Part shown: positions 7,231 through 15,815 of the stretch, piece after piece | How positions within the stretch are numbered: the first letter of the stretch is position 1 | Layout of the letters: every line of letters begins with the position of its first letter | NCBI GenBank assembly: GCA_002314445.1 | Contig: DCFX01000069.1 | Location: 1-29,099 of the forward strand | DNA length: 29,099 nucleotides | DNA from: Treponema sp. UBA1793 | GTDB taxonomy: Bacteria > Spirochaetota > Spirochaetia > Treponematales > Treponemataceae | Reading direction: 5' to 3' | Translations under genes and position numbers: made by a program | Notes under the pieces: generated by a model | Databases searched by the model: none | Seen by the model: only the letters and a program-made list of their open reading frames with translations | What the model was told of the DNA's origin: nothing

Positions 7231-7836
7231 ATGGTTATTGCAAAGACATTTGAAAATGCCCTGAAAGAACGCAGGTCTTTTTATGCTATTGGAAAAGAAC
7301 CTGTTATTAATGATACTGAAATTCAGGCGATTATAGCTGACGCTGTCAAGTATACACCGTCGGCATTTAATTCACAGAGCTCAAGGGTTATCGTGCTGTT
7401 CGGAGCACAGCACGATACATTATGGGATATGACGAAAGAAACGCTCCGGCCGCTTGTTCCGGCAGATAAATTTGCTGCTACAGAGGAAAAAATAAACGGA
7501 TTCAAAAACGGATCGGGTACGGTACTCTATTTTGAAGATCAGGATACGGTTACCACACTGCAGAAAGCGTATCCGCTTTACAAAGATAATTTTCCAATCT
7601 GGTCGCTGGAGTCTTCCGGTATGCTCCAGTCGAACGTGTGGATGATGCTTGAAGCCGCCGGATTCGGGGCGAATTTACAGCATTATAATCCGCTGATAGA
7701 CGAGAAAGTCAGGGAAAAGTGGAACGTACCCGCCGGCTGGAAGCTTCTTGCGGAAATGCCGTTCGGGAAACCTCTTGGTAAACCTGATGAAAAAACATTC
7801 CTTCCGGTAGAGGACAGGATCAGAATTTATAAATAA
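7231..7836 (+). CDS. Nitroreductase family protein
   Basis: A 201-residue FMN-dependent oxidoreductase of the small nitroreductase group. The N-terminal ERRSFYAIG supplies the FMN phosphate-binding Arg residues. YTPSAFNSQSSRVIV at about residues 45-59 is the ribityl-binding strand, and LEAAGFGANLQHYNP at about 144-158 matches the second FMN contact. The start follows GGAGG at 7220-7224. The protein is cytoplasmic, and NAD(P)H-dependent reduction of nitro compounds or quinones is the usual activity. The gene diverges from the WYL regulator, so regulation by it in response to an electrophile is a reasonable inference. No terminator is certain after it; an imperfect 8-bp inverted repeat lies at about 7856-7884. 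Confidence 0.9.
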   Translation: MVIAKTFENALKERRSFYAIGKEPVINDTEIQAIIADAVKYTPSAFNSQSSRVIVLFGAQHDTLWDMTKETLRPLVPADKFAATEEKINGFKNGSGTVLYFEDQDTVTTLQKAYPLYKDNFPIWSLESSGMLQSNVWMMLEAAGFGANLQHYNPLIDEKVREKWNVPAGWKLLAEMPFGKPLGKPDEKTFLPVEDRIRIYK

Positions 7837-7961
7837 ACACGGTGAGGTGAGTCCGTCCCGTAAGTAAATCTTTCGGAACGGCTTTCTCAGTCCTGTTTTG
7901 TGAAATATCCGGAGTTTCGTGCATGCTGCGGCGTGTTTATGATTGTGCCTTAAATTTTGTG

Positions 7962-10274
7962 TTATTCCGATAACTGTATTTCATACGGGGTTCTGGCGTT
8001 GCAGACGACTCTTTGTCCCTCTGCCGTAATATGAACACAGGGGGCGGAGGCAATATGCTGAATGCCGTCCGGCTTTATAAAGCAGCAGGTTCCTCCTTTT
8101 TCAACCGATATGCTGCCGCTGTTTACCTGCCCTTGTTTCCACGAGAAAGACACACTCACCGCGCCTTTTGCTTTTAAACCGCTGACGCTCCCTTTGTCCC
8201 AGTCCCGGGGAAGGGCCGGCAGAAATGTTATGACGCCGTTCTGGCTCTGCAGCAGCATTTCCGCAATGGCAGCCGTTCCACCGAAATTGCCGTCAATCTG
8301 AAACGGCGGATGACAGTCGAACAGGTTCGGATAGGTCGATTTTGTCAGCAGCTCATTGATGTTCTCTTCTGCTTTATTTCCATCCCGAAGCCGTGCCCAC
8401 ATGTTGATTATCCAGGCTCTCGACCATCCTGTATGTCCTCCTCCGTTTTTCAGCCGGCGTTCAAGCGTTGTCCGTGCGGCTTTCATCAGCCCGGGCGTTT
8501 TTTCACAGGTAATCTGATTTGACGGATACAGAGCGTACAGCTGGGAAATATGGCGGTGTCCCGGTTCTTTTTCTTCATAATCTTCCGACCATTCTTGTAT
8601 CTGCCCGTACTTCCCTACTGATAGTTCCGGCAGCCGGGGAAGCAGCGTCTTCAGTCTTTCCGTAAGCGCGTCTTCGCAGCCGGTAATCTCCGCGCTTTTA
8701 ATACATGCCACAAAAAGATCCCTCGTTATTTCCGTATCCATGGTTGGCCCGATGCACAGGGGACTTTCCTGTCCGTCCTGATAGATATAGGTGTTTTCAG
8801 GAGATACTGACGGTCCTGTTATGAGTTTTCCGTGTTTGTCTTCAAACAGATATTCCGCCAGGAACAGGCTTGCCTCTTTCAGCAGATCCATATTTTCTTT
8901 CAGAAATCCGGTATCAAGCGTATATTCGTAGTGATTCCAGATGTGGGTGCAAAGCCAGGCCGCTCCCATAGGCCAGAGAGTGGCACTTATAACCGCATCC
9001 TGCGGAGCGCAGTCGCCTGACAGGTCGGTATTGTGATGCGCCACGAATCCGGAAAGTCCGTACATATCCTGTGCAACTTTTTTACCGTTGGGCAGCATGC
9101 GGCGGATTAAATCGAAGAGGGGCATATGACATTCCGAAAGATTGCAGCTTTCCGCCGGCCAGTAATTCATTTCCGTGTTGATATTGATTGTATATTTACT
9201 GCCCCATGCCGGGTGTTCGTTCCGGTTCCAGATACCCTGCAGGTTTGCCGGCTGCGTTCCCGGGCGGCTGCAGGAAATGAGCAGATATCTCCCGAACTGA
9301 AAATAGCAGGCAGTCAGTCCGGGGTCTGATCTTCCCTGTTTCAGTGCCAGCAGCCTGTCGGGTACTGACATCTGTTCCTTTTCGTCATCGGTATCTCCAA
9401 GCGTGAACCGGACACGGTCGAAATATGTCCGGTAGTCGCGTATATGCGCCTCCTTTACGTCTTCATACGGGAGGTTCAGCACTGTTTCCAGTTTTTCCTT
9501 TCCCCAGCCGGCGGGATTACCGGTATAAAAATCGCTCCGGAGCGACAGGTACACGGTAAATGCCCGCGCACCCTGTATACGAATCCTGTCCCGGTGAATC
9601 TCCGCAGTGCCGCTCTCGTTTTTGACTGCGGCAAGAATACAATATTTGCAGCCGTTCGCACCTTCCGTTGCTGTCAGACAAAGGATACGGTCGGAAAGTT
9701 TTTCCACACTTTCCGCATTACTCCTGAAAAAGGCAAGAGACAGGCATCCGCCGGCCACTCCGTTCTGCAGTGCCTCCTGATGAACGGCAATCACCTGATG
9801 TGCGGCGCTTGCAAAATATTCCCTGCGGTATTCCCTGCTGCCCAGCGTATACTGCAGCCCGACGACGGCACGGTTCAGGTCCAGCTGCCGCCGGTAATTA
9901 CAATACGGTTCCTTGTCGTCGTGGAAATCGAAACGTATTTCACCGGCCGTACTGTAGTTCCGCTGCTGATCGGGAACCGGCATCATCGTATCTTCGGCAA
10001 GACGCTGCGCCTGATCGATCATACCGTCCTGCAGCATGCGGCGGACCTTAAGATAGTTGTCTTTTGCTTCCGGATTGACGCGGTTTCTTCCGCCGTTACC
10101 GTACCAGACAGAATCTTCGTTCAGCTGTAGTTTTTCTTTCTGTACACCGCCGAATACCATAGCACCCATACTGCCGTTGCCGATGGGCGTCGCTTCGTTC
10201 CATATGTCTTCGCTGTCCGGTACGAACTGCTGATAATGTGCCGGCTCGTTATAACGCAGAATATTCTTTTCCAT
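7962..10274 (-). CDS. GH95 alpha-L-fucosidase/alpha-L-galactosidase
   Basis: A 770-residue GH95 enzyme of normal length. It has an N-terminal beta-sandwich (about 5-260), an (alpha/alpha)6 barrel (about 300-680) and a short C-terminal beta-domain. Counterparts of the residues known from bifidobacterial AfcA are visible: Asn364 and Asn366 in NINTEMNYW, acid Glu561 in QIQEWSEDY, and Asp661 in FQIDGNFGG. Members invert alpha-1,2-L-fucosyl or alpha-L-galactosyl linkages in milk, mucin or xyloglucan oligosaccharides. There is no signal peptide, so hydrolysis should be intracellular after import. The start at 10274 follows AGGAG. It is the last gene of the importer/GH43 locus on this strand. Fucose versus galactose preference cannot be decided here. 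Confidence 0.93.
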   Translation of the reverse strand: MEKNILRYNEPAHYQQFVPDSEDIWNEATPIGNGSMGAMVFGGVQKEKLQLNEDSVWYGNGGRNRVNPEAKDNYLKVRRMLQDGMIDQAQRLAEDTMMPVPDQQRNYSTAGEIRFDFHDDKEPYCNYRRQLDLNRAVVGLQYTLGSREYRREYFASAAHQVIAVHQEALQNGVAGGCLSLAFFRSNAESVEKLSDRILCLTATEGANGCKYCILAAVKNESGTAEIHRDRIRIQGARAFTVYLSLRSDFYTGNPAGWGKEKLETVLNLPYEDVKEAHIRDYRTYFDRVRFTLGDTDDEKEQMSVPDRLLALKQGRSDPGLTACYFQFGRYLLISCSRPGTQPANLQGIWNRNEHPAWGSKYTININTEMNYWPAESCNLSECHMPLFDLIRRMLPNGKKVAQDMYGLSGFVAHHNTDLSGDCAPQDAVISATLWPMGAAWLCTHIWNHYEYTLDTGFLKENMDLLKEASLFLAEYLFEDKHGKLITGPSVSPENTYIYQDGQESPLCIGPTMDTEITRDLFVACIKSAEITGCEDALTERLKTLLPRLPELSVGKYGQIQEWSEDYEEKEPGHRHISQLYALYPSNQITCEKTPGLMKAARTTLERRLKNGGGHTGWSRAWIINMWARLRDGNKAEENINELLTKSTYPNLFDCHPPFQIDGNFGGTAAIAEMLLQSQNGVITFLPALPRDWDKGSVSGLKAKGAVSVSFSWKQGQVNSGSISVEKGGTCCFIKPDGIQHIASAPCVHITAEGQRVVCNARTPYEIQLSE

Positions 10275-10322
10275 CCGGATTTTCTCCTGTTATGAAATTC
10301 TATTGACGGTTTGTTACTCGTT

Positions 10323-10630
10323 TTATACAAATAAACTGACTGATTCCATTTCCTGCAGTCTGTCTGGAAAAGATACTTTTACATACCGCAGCGGACAGGC
10401 AGACAAATAACTGGTCACCGTTTTCCTGTCTGCCGATACGTGCAGGTCTTCAAGATCGACCATGATCCACTCATCGTTTCCGTCAGATTTCCCGACGAAT
10501 GATTTTTCCTGAAGCTGCTGCAGAAAACGGGGTTCGCTCCTGCGTTGACGATTGATGTGGCAATATGTATTTCAGCATCCTGAAATGCCGTTTTGAATTC
10601 CAGAAACAATGCTCCGGACAGCCATTCTCT
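10323..10630 (-). pseudogene. Frameshifted C-terminal extension of the GH43 gene
   Basis: Beyond the GH43 stop (10572), protein-like sequence continues in alternating minus-strand frames. One frame reads LFLEFKTAFQDAEIHIATS and IVNAGANPVF. The original GH43 frame then reads QEKSFVGKSDGNDEWIMVDL and RYVKVSFPDRLQEMESVSLF up to a stop at 10325-10323. Two compensating indels would join these into a tail of about 100 residues. Either the gene has lost its tail by mutation or the assembly carries errors here. The tail domain is not identified. Confidence 0.5.
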
Positions 10631-12050
10631 TCCGCGTTATAAGAGTGAACGATTTTAACGCGGCACTGCCTTCTCCCCGGTAGGTAAAATACAGGGAATG
10701 AACGCCGTCGGGGACGGAAATATCTGCCGTGTATTCTTTCCATATATTCGTAAATTCGACGGGAATGCTGCCGAGTGCAGTGCCGTTCCACGACGTCTTG
10801 ATTTCAAAGGAACCCCTGCAGTAGCCGCGCACTTTTATAGCGATTTTTTCAATTCCGCGGCAGTCGAAGTACTTGAACCCTGCTGTCGCTTCATCGCACA
10901 TATTCTGAATATAACCGTCTTCTTCGTCGCCGTCCTTTCCGTCCTGTGTTATTTTCGGGAAACGGCTGTCCATCCAGAAACCGCCGGGAGCAGTATATAG
11001 TGCTTCATGGCTGCAGAAGAGGTTGCATGCGATATATGCAGGATATTCGCCTTTTCCGGCCAGCGGGCCGCCGTTTAAACCGCAGGATGTCATTTCCGGC
11101 TGGATAATCGATCCGTCTTCCCTGAACCGGATCGGCTCTGCGCATCCCTGCCTGCTGAAATTGGTACCGTCAGTATGGCGGTGATAGAAAACATACCACT
11201 GCCCGTTGATCTCTATCATGCTGCCGTGATTATTGCCGCCGTAAAACATTGGTTTGCGGGCCGGTTTGTAGGAATGGATATGCATATCGCAGTTGCTGCT
11301 GATGACACCGCCGTATACGAAATCTTTCGCGGGATACTTGCTCGTTGCATAGCATAATTCGTGCATGACGATTGATGAATAAATAAAATAATAAGTGTCG
11401 CCGCGTTTACGGATTGACGGGGCTTCAAAAAATTCGTGTTCGATAAACGAACTGCCTTCGCTGTCCGGTTCGCTTGGTGCGATGAAAACGGGATCTTCTA
11501 TTATCGTCAGCATATCAGGTCCCAGTACGGTTGCCATCGGCCCGCTTCTGGACGTATCTCCCACTGCGCAGAATCCCGTATACAGGTAGGTTCTGTCTCC
11601 TTCCGTCAGGACGCCCGGGTCAAACTGAGGTTCGTCGCCTTTTCGTTCTCCGAGCCTCGTTCCGTCGGAATAATGGACGTATCCGTAGAATTCATAGTGA
11701 CCGGCAGGCGTATCGCATACGGCGACCGACACGATGCAGACTTTATCAAGCACATAATACAGGTAGCAGCGGCCGTCTGGCCCGACGGTAACATCGGGGG
11801 CATACAGACACATGCTTCCGTCTTTATTAAGCGGATCGGATGTTTTGGGATAAATAATTCCTTCGTACTGCCAGTCGCCCAAATCGGTTACCGGTGCGGA
11901 CCAGCAGATGTAATCATTCAGGCAGTATGCGTTTCCGCGGAACCTGTCGTGAGAGCCGTATACATAGACCCGGTCTCCGAACACATACGGTTCTCCGTCC
12001 GGAATGTATTCCCACGACGGAAGGTAGGGATTAAATGCCTGTTTTTTCAT
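10572..12050 (-). CDS. GH43 glycosidase (xylosidase/arabinofuranosidase type) with CBM6-like C-terminus
   Basis: The start is taken at 12050, where MKKQAFNPYLPSWEYIPDGE follows AAGGAG (12065-12060); an upstream ATG at 12131 would overlap the preceding gene. The protein has 492 residues. The five-bladed propeller (about 1-330) shows the GH43 acids: Asp18 (IPDGEPYVF) as general base, Asp86 (LYAPDVTVGPDG) and Glu209 (EFFEAPSIRKRGDTYYF) as general acid. A CBM6-like beta-sandwich (about 360-470) ends with YFTYRGEGSAALKSFTL. It lacks a signal peptide and should remove arabinosyl, xylosyl or similar side groups from imported oligosaccharides. It is 19 bases after the binding-protein gene. The last 20 or so residues look frameshifted. 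Confidence 0.88.
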   Translation of the reverse strand: MKKQAFNPYLPSWEYIPDGEPYVFGDRVYVYGSHDRFRGNAYCLNDYICWSAPVTDLGDWQYEGIIYPKTSDPLNKDGSMCLYAPDVTVGPDGRCYLYYVLDKVCIVSVAVCDTPAGHYEFYGYVHYSDGTRLGERKGDEPQFDPGVLTEGDRTYLYTGFCAVGDTSRSGPMATVLGPDMLTIIEDPVFIAPSEPDSEGSSFIEHEFFEAPSIRKRGDTYYFIYSSIVMHELCYATSKYPAKDFVYGGVISSNCDMHIHSYKPARKPMFYGGNNHGSMIEINGQWYVFYHRHTDGTNFSRQGCAEPIRFREDGSIIQPEMTSCGLNGGPLAGKGEYPAYIACNLFCSHEALYTAPGGFWMDSRFPKITQDGKDGDEEDGYIQNMCDEATAGFKYFDCRGIEKIAIKVRGYCRGSFEIKTSWNGTALGSIPVEFTNIWKEYTADISVPDGVHSLYFTYRGEGSAALKSFTLITRKRMAVRSIVSGIQNGISGC

Positions 12051-12069
12051 ATAGTATTTCTCCTTGTTT

Positions 12070-13824
12070 TTATTTTCCGGCCGCAGCCATATACGCATCA
12101 TATGCTTTCTGATACCGCGCAATGTAATCATCCATACCCATACTTTTTAATCTGCTGATATAACTGTCCCAGTCCTTGTCGATATCCATGTCGCCGGTAA
12201 TGAACTGGACTGCCGCCTGGTTTACGAAACCGCCGATTGTCAGAGTGTATTCGGAGACTGCCTGCCTGTCATCACCGGTAAATGCAAGATTCGGAACAAG
12301 GGTTGTAACATCCGGCGCATATTTATCATATTTTTCCGCAGCTTTCTGTAATATATATTCCACATCGACATCCGGCTTGTCTATTTTTAATGCCGCCCGG
12401 AAATCGACAGTACTGCACCGTATCATGGCATCGGAGACGTAGTACCAGTTTGTGTATTTTTTGGGGAAGCCGTGGCCGGTCCAGTCAAAATCAGTCGGAA
12501 TCGTGTGGTATTCGTATTTCGGGGTACCTCCGCTCAGCGCCGTTCCTTTATCCGTCCAGTCCCAGCCGTATCCTTCCGGTCCGTATATCTGTACATTCGT
12601 TGCTTCTTCAGAGGTCAGAAAATCGAACAGGGCTACCGCTATTTCAGGATATTTGCAGTTGGCTGACAGGCTTCCGGTGCAGGAGCCGAAGTACGAAGTG
12701 ATATTTCTTGCTGCAAGCCGTACGCCTGCGGGGCCTTCAACCGGCGCAAAACAGACCCAGTTCTGCCATTCTCCCGGTTTTTTTGCCCAGAAATGGTCCC
12801 CGTCTGCATTAATGGCTCCACCCGGATGAACAGCGACGAGATGTTCGTCGCTGTTGAGGAGGGCGGTGAACTGTGTATTATCCTGTGTAAAGGTCTGGTT
12901 GTCCAAAAGGCCTTCCTTATACAGTTTATGTATATATTTTAAGGCATTTTTATATTCCGGCGTAATAACGGAATACCCGATTCTGCCGTTATGAACGACC
13001 AGCCCTGCTGCAACGGTCGGATTTGTATTGCTCAGCGGATTATTACACTCTACAAAAGCATTTGTTATCCAGACAGTCGGATCCGTTGACCATCCGCCGA
13101 TGAATCCCGTCATTGGAATTTCATCGGCAAGGCCGTTGCCGTTCGGGTCCTGCGTCTTAACTTTCTTCAGATATTCATACAGTTCTCCGGTAGTCTGCGG
13201 AATTTTACCGCCATTCAGTTTATTGACCCACGGCATATAAATCCACATTCTGTTCTGGAACATACAATGATAGCATTCGTTATCATCGCCGTACGTATAG
13301 ACGTTTCCGTCAATCATGGTAAGGTCTGCCTTCCGGGTAGGGCTTTTTTCGTTCAGCTTATTCCAGCCCGGTGCATCTTTCAGATATTTATTCAACGGAA
13401 TAAGCAGCCCCTGCTGGCCGTACGACAGCACTTCCGATTTTGTCCAGTTAGTTGCAAGAAAAATATCGGGTAAACCGGCCGCGTCGGTCATAACAAGATT
13501 CAATTTTGTTTTTGCATCGTCACCGTCCAGATCGTAGACGTAGTTCAGATGGATGTTCGTCTTTTCCTCAATCCAGTCAGTTACGTAATTGTTCTGGTAC
13601 GTACCGCCGCCGGTCGCAGTCGCATACACGAATACCGTGAACTCAAGTTTTTTCTTCAATGGAAATTTCACATCTTTGACAGATGCAAAGTTAAAGGCCT
13701 CATCTTCCGCTGCGGGTGTTTTTGCAGCGGGAGGTTTTCCGCATCCACCCAGAACCACAGCACTTATGGCTATTGAGGTTATGAATGCTGTCATTTTTCC
13801 AGTTAAAAATGCTCTCTTAGACAT
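12070..13824 (-). CDS. Lipoprotein sugar-binding protein of a CUT1 ABC importer
   Basis: A 584-residue extracellular solute-binding protein. Residues 1-27 are a lipoprotein signal peptide with lipobox LGGC, so Cys28 would be lipidated. The mature protein is of the large LipO/oligosaccharide-binding class: FTVFVYATATGG, NYVTDWIEEKTNIHLNY and LPDIFLATNW in the first lobe, aromatic residues throughout, and DPNGNGLADEIPMTG at about 225-239, a calcium-site-like loop common in this class. GGAGGAA precedes the ATG at 13824. It follows the two permease genes with a 70-base gap, so it is the capture component for the oligosaccharide handled by the GH43 and GH95 enzymes. Confidence 0.92.
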   Translation of the reverse strand: MSKRAFLTGKMTAFITSIAISAVVLGGCGKPPAAKTPAAEDEAFNFASVKDVKFPLKKKLEFTVFVYATATGGGTYQNNYVTDWIEEKTNIHLNYVYDLDGDDAKTKLNLVMTDAAGLPDIFLATNWTKSEVLSYGQQGLLIPLNKYLKDAPGWNKLNEKSPTRKADLTMIDGNVYTYGDDNECYHCMFQNRMWIYMPWVNKLNGGKIPQTTGELYEYLKKVKTQDPNGNGLADEIPMTGFIGGWSTDPTVWITNAFVECNNPLSNTNPTVAAGLVVHNGRIGYSVITPEYKNALKYIHKLYKEGLLDNQTFTQDNTQFTALLNSDEHLVAVHPGGAINADGDHFWAKKPGEWQNWVCFAPVEGPAGVRLAARNITSYFGSCTGSLSANCKYPEIAVALFDFLTSEEATNVQIYGPEGYGWDWTDKGTALSGGTPKYEYHTIPTDFDWTGHGFPKKYTNWYYVSDAMIRCSTVDFRAALKIDKPDVDVEYILQKAAEKYDKYAPDVTTLVPNLAFTGDDRQAVSEYTLTIGGFVNQAAVQFITGDMDIDKDWDSYISRLKSMGMDDYIARYQKAYDAYMAAAGK

Positions 13825-13894
13825 AGATTCCTCCGGGAATTAAAAATCAGAATTTTTTTCCACATTCCGTATACGTAAAATCATTCAATACTGT

Positions 13895-14785
13895 TTATCC
13901 TTTGATAGAACCAATCAGAACCCCCTTAACAAAATATTTCTGTACAAACGGATAGACTATCATAAGCGGCAGGCTGCTGATGATAATTGTTCCGTATTTA
14001 AGCATTTCGCTCAGATACCTGTTTTGCGCAATTTTAGCAGGATCTACGTTTGCCGAACTTAAATCAACCTGTGACATCAGAAGGATTTTTCTCAGGACAA
14101 GCTGCAGCGGATATTTATCTGCGGAATTGATGTAAATCATGGGATTGAAATACGAATTCCATAAATATACGACGACCCAGAGGCTGAGTACCGCAATAAT
14201 CGGCGTTGACAGCGGTATGACTATCTGTGAGAAAAATCTGAAATCTGAACAACCGTCTATTCTGGACGCTTCCAGCAGTTCTTTGGGAACTGTCTGTTCA
14301 AAGAAAGTCTTTGCGACAATGATATTGTATGCGCTGACTGAACCGGGCAGAATAATGGCCCACATGGTATTTATCAGCCTGAGATTTTTTACTAACAGAT
14401 ATGCAGGTATTAATCCGCCTGAAAACATCATTGTAAACAAAAACAATCCCATGAATATCTTTCGGCCTCTGAAATCCGTTCTGGACAGTGGATAGGCTCC
14501 AAGAAGCGTAAGGATTATGCTGATGAGCGTGCCGCAGAAAGTATATACAATTGAATTTTTAAATCCGGTCCAGATTGATTTATATTTAAAAACTGCCGCG
14601 TAGCTGTCCAATGTAAAACCGACGGGGAATAATTTAACCTTTCCCGACATGAGTGCATTACCGTCGCTGAAGGAACAGCTTACAATATAAATCAGAGGAT
14701 ATAACACAATAACAAGCAGCAGCGCCAGCAGTATATAATTCACAAATAAAACTGTCGAATCCTGTGTAATTTTTTTAGTTTTCAT
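13895..14785 (-). CDS. CUT1 ABC transporter permease (LplC/MalG type)
   Basis: A 296-residue inner-membrane permease with six predicted helices. It begins with the helix YILLALLLVIVLYPLIYIVS and carries the EAA loop ELLEASRIDGCSDFRFF at about 171-187, which docks the ATPase. The C-terminus YPFVQKYFVKGVLIGSIKG is typical of LplC/YtcP proteins. AGGAG precedes the ATG at 14785. The gap to the partner permease is 11 bases. No ATPase gene is in the locus, so a shared MsmX/UgpC-like ATPase encoded elsewhere is expected. Confidence 0.93.
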   Translation of the reverse strand: MKTKKITQDSTVLFVNYILLALLLVIVLYPLIYIVSCSFSDGNALMSGKVKLFPVGFTLDSYAAVFKYKSIWTGFKNSIVYTFCGTLISIILTLLGAYPLSRTDFRGRKIFMGLFLFTMMFSGGLIPAYLLVKNLRLINTMWAIILPGSVSAYNIIVAKTFFEQTVPKELLEASRIDGCSDFRFFSQIVIPLSTPIIAVLSLWVVVYLWNSYFNPMIYINSADKYPLQLVLRKILLMSQVDLSSANVDPAKIAQNRYLSEMLKYGTIIISSLPLMIVYPFVQKYFVKGVLIGSIKG

Positions 14786-14796
14786 CGTTCGTTCTC

Positions 14797-15762
14797 CTAG
14801 ATAAATCCGTTACCCGAAATTTTATTGGCAATTTTATTTGCAGCCAGAATCAGGCATAAACCGACAATCGACTGAAAGAGTCCGATTGCGGTGGAATACG
14901 GATAATCAGGGAAGGTGGAAACAAGTGAAACTTTATACGAATAGGTTGTGATGATTTCTGATGCTGCCAGGTTGTTCTGATTCTGCATTGCAAGTATTTT
15001 TTCATATCCGAGGTTTAAGAGGCTTCCTATATTCAGAATCATCATAATGACGATTGTCGGTATGATTGCAGGCAGATCCACATAGCGGATTCTCTGCAGG
15101 AGCGTTGCACCGTCAATGATTGCGGCTTCGTGCTGTTCTGTATCAACTCCTGCAAGGGCTGCAATAAAGATAATCGTATTAAAACCGACACACTGCCAGA
15201 CGCCCGACCAGACATAAAGCGATGGAAAAAGATCCGCATTTCCCAGAACGTTAATGCCGAAGTGACTGTACAGGAAACTTCCGATTACTCCGACCCTGTT
15301 GTCCATAACCCTGTTAATAATTCCGACGAATACAATCGTGGAAATAAAATACGGACAGTATGTAACCATCTGAACCGTTTTCTTAAAGATTTTGTTTTTG
15401 GCATAATTTAATGAAAGTGCCAGTAAAACGGAACAGGGAATACTCACCGCCATGGAATAAATGGAAAGCACGAGAGTATTGGCAAAACACTGCTTAAAAT
15501 TATAGTTTCTGAAAAAACGGATGAAATTATTTAATCCGTGATTATCCGCCCACGGACTGCGCCAGATTCCAAGACTTACCTTATAATTCTTAAACGCAAG
15601 AATAACTCCGTACATGGAACCATAGGCGAACACCAGCAGAACTGCCAGAGGCAGTGTCATCATAAGATATAACTGCCAGTGCTCAAAGAAATACTTTTTG
15701 AAGCTGACTCCCGACGGGAGAGTAACACCTGAATTATTAATGTTAATCAATCTGCTTACCAC
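14797..15762 (-). CDS. CUT1 ABC transporter permease (LplB/MalF type)
   Basis: A 321-residue inner-membrane permease. A long N-terminal segment leads to the first helix (WQLYLMMTLPLAVLLVFAYG). FKNYKVSLGIWRSPWADNHG is the periplasmic loop typical of LplB proteins. The EAA loop is EQHEAAIIDGATLLQRIRYV at about 208-227. The first possible start is GTG at 15762. However, AAGGTGG lies eight bases before a TTG at 15750, so initiation there, four codons later, is at least as likely. It follows the regulator gene by 53 bases and precedes the second permease by 11. The import substrate is inferred from the downstream glycosidases. Confidence 0.92.
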   Translation of the reverse strand: MVSRLININNSGVTLPSGVSFKKYFFEHWQLYLMMTLPLAVLLVFAYGSMYGVILAFKNYKVSLGIWRSPWADNHGLNNFIRFFRNYNFKQCFANTLVLSIYSMAVSIPCSVLLALSLNYAKNKIFKKTVQMVTYCPYFISTIVFVGIINRVMDNRVGVIGSFLYSHFGINVLGNADLFPSLYVWSGVWQCVGFNTIIFIAALAGVDTEQHEAAIIDGATLLQRIRYVDLPAIIPTIVIMMILNIGSLLNLGYEKILAMQNQNNLAASEIITTYSYKVSLVSTFPDYPYSTAIGLFQSIVGLCLILAANKIANKISGNGFI

Positions 15763-15815
15763 CTTTTTTATTATTGCACGACAGTAAGCAGGAAGCTATA
15801 TACAATACTTTTTTT

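Noticed and set aside
7856..7884. Imperfect hairpin after the nitroreductase gene as a terminator
   Set aside because: The 8-bp stem has a mismatch, a large loop and no T-run; too weak to list as a feature.
9444..10130. Plus-strand open frame of 228 codons inside the GH95 gene
   Set aside because: It is antisense to a clear GH95 enzyme, without ribosome binding site or domain.
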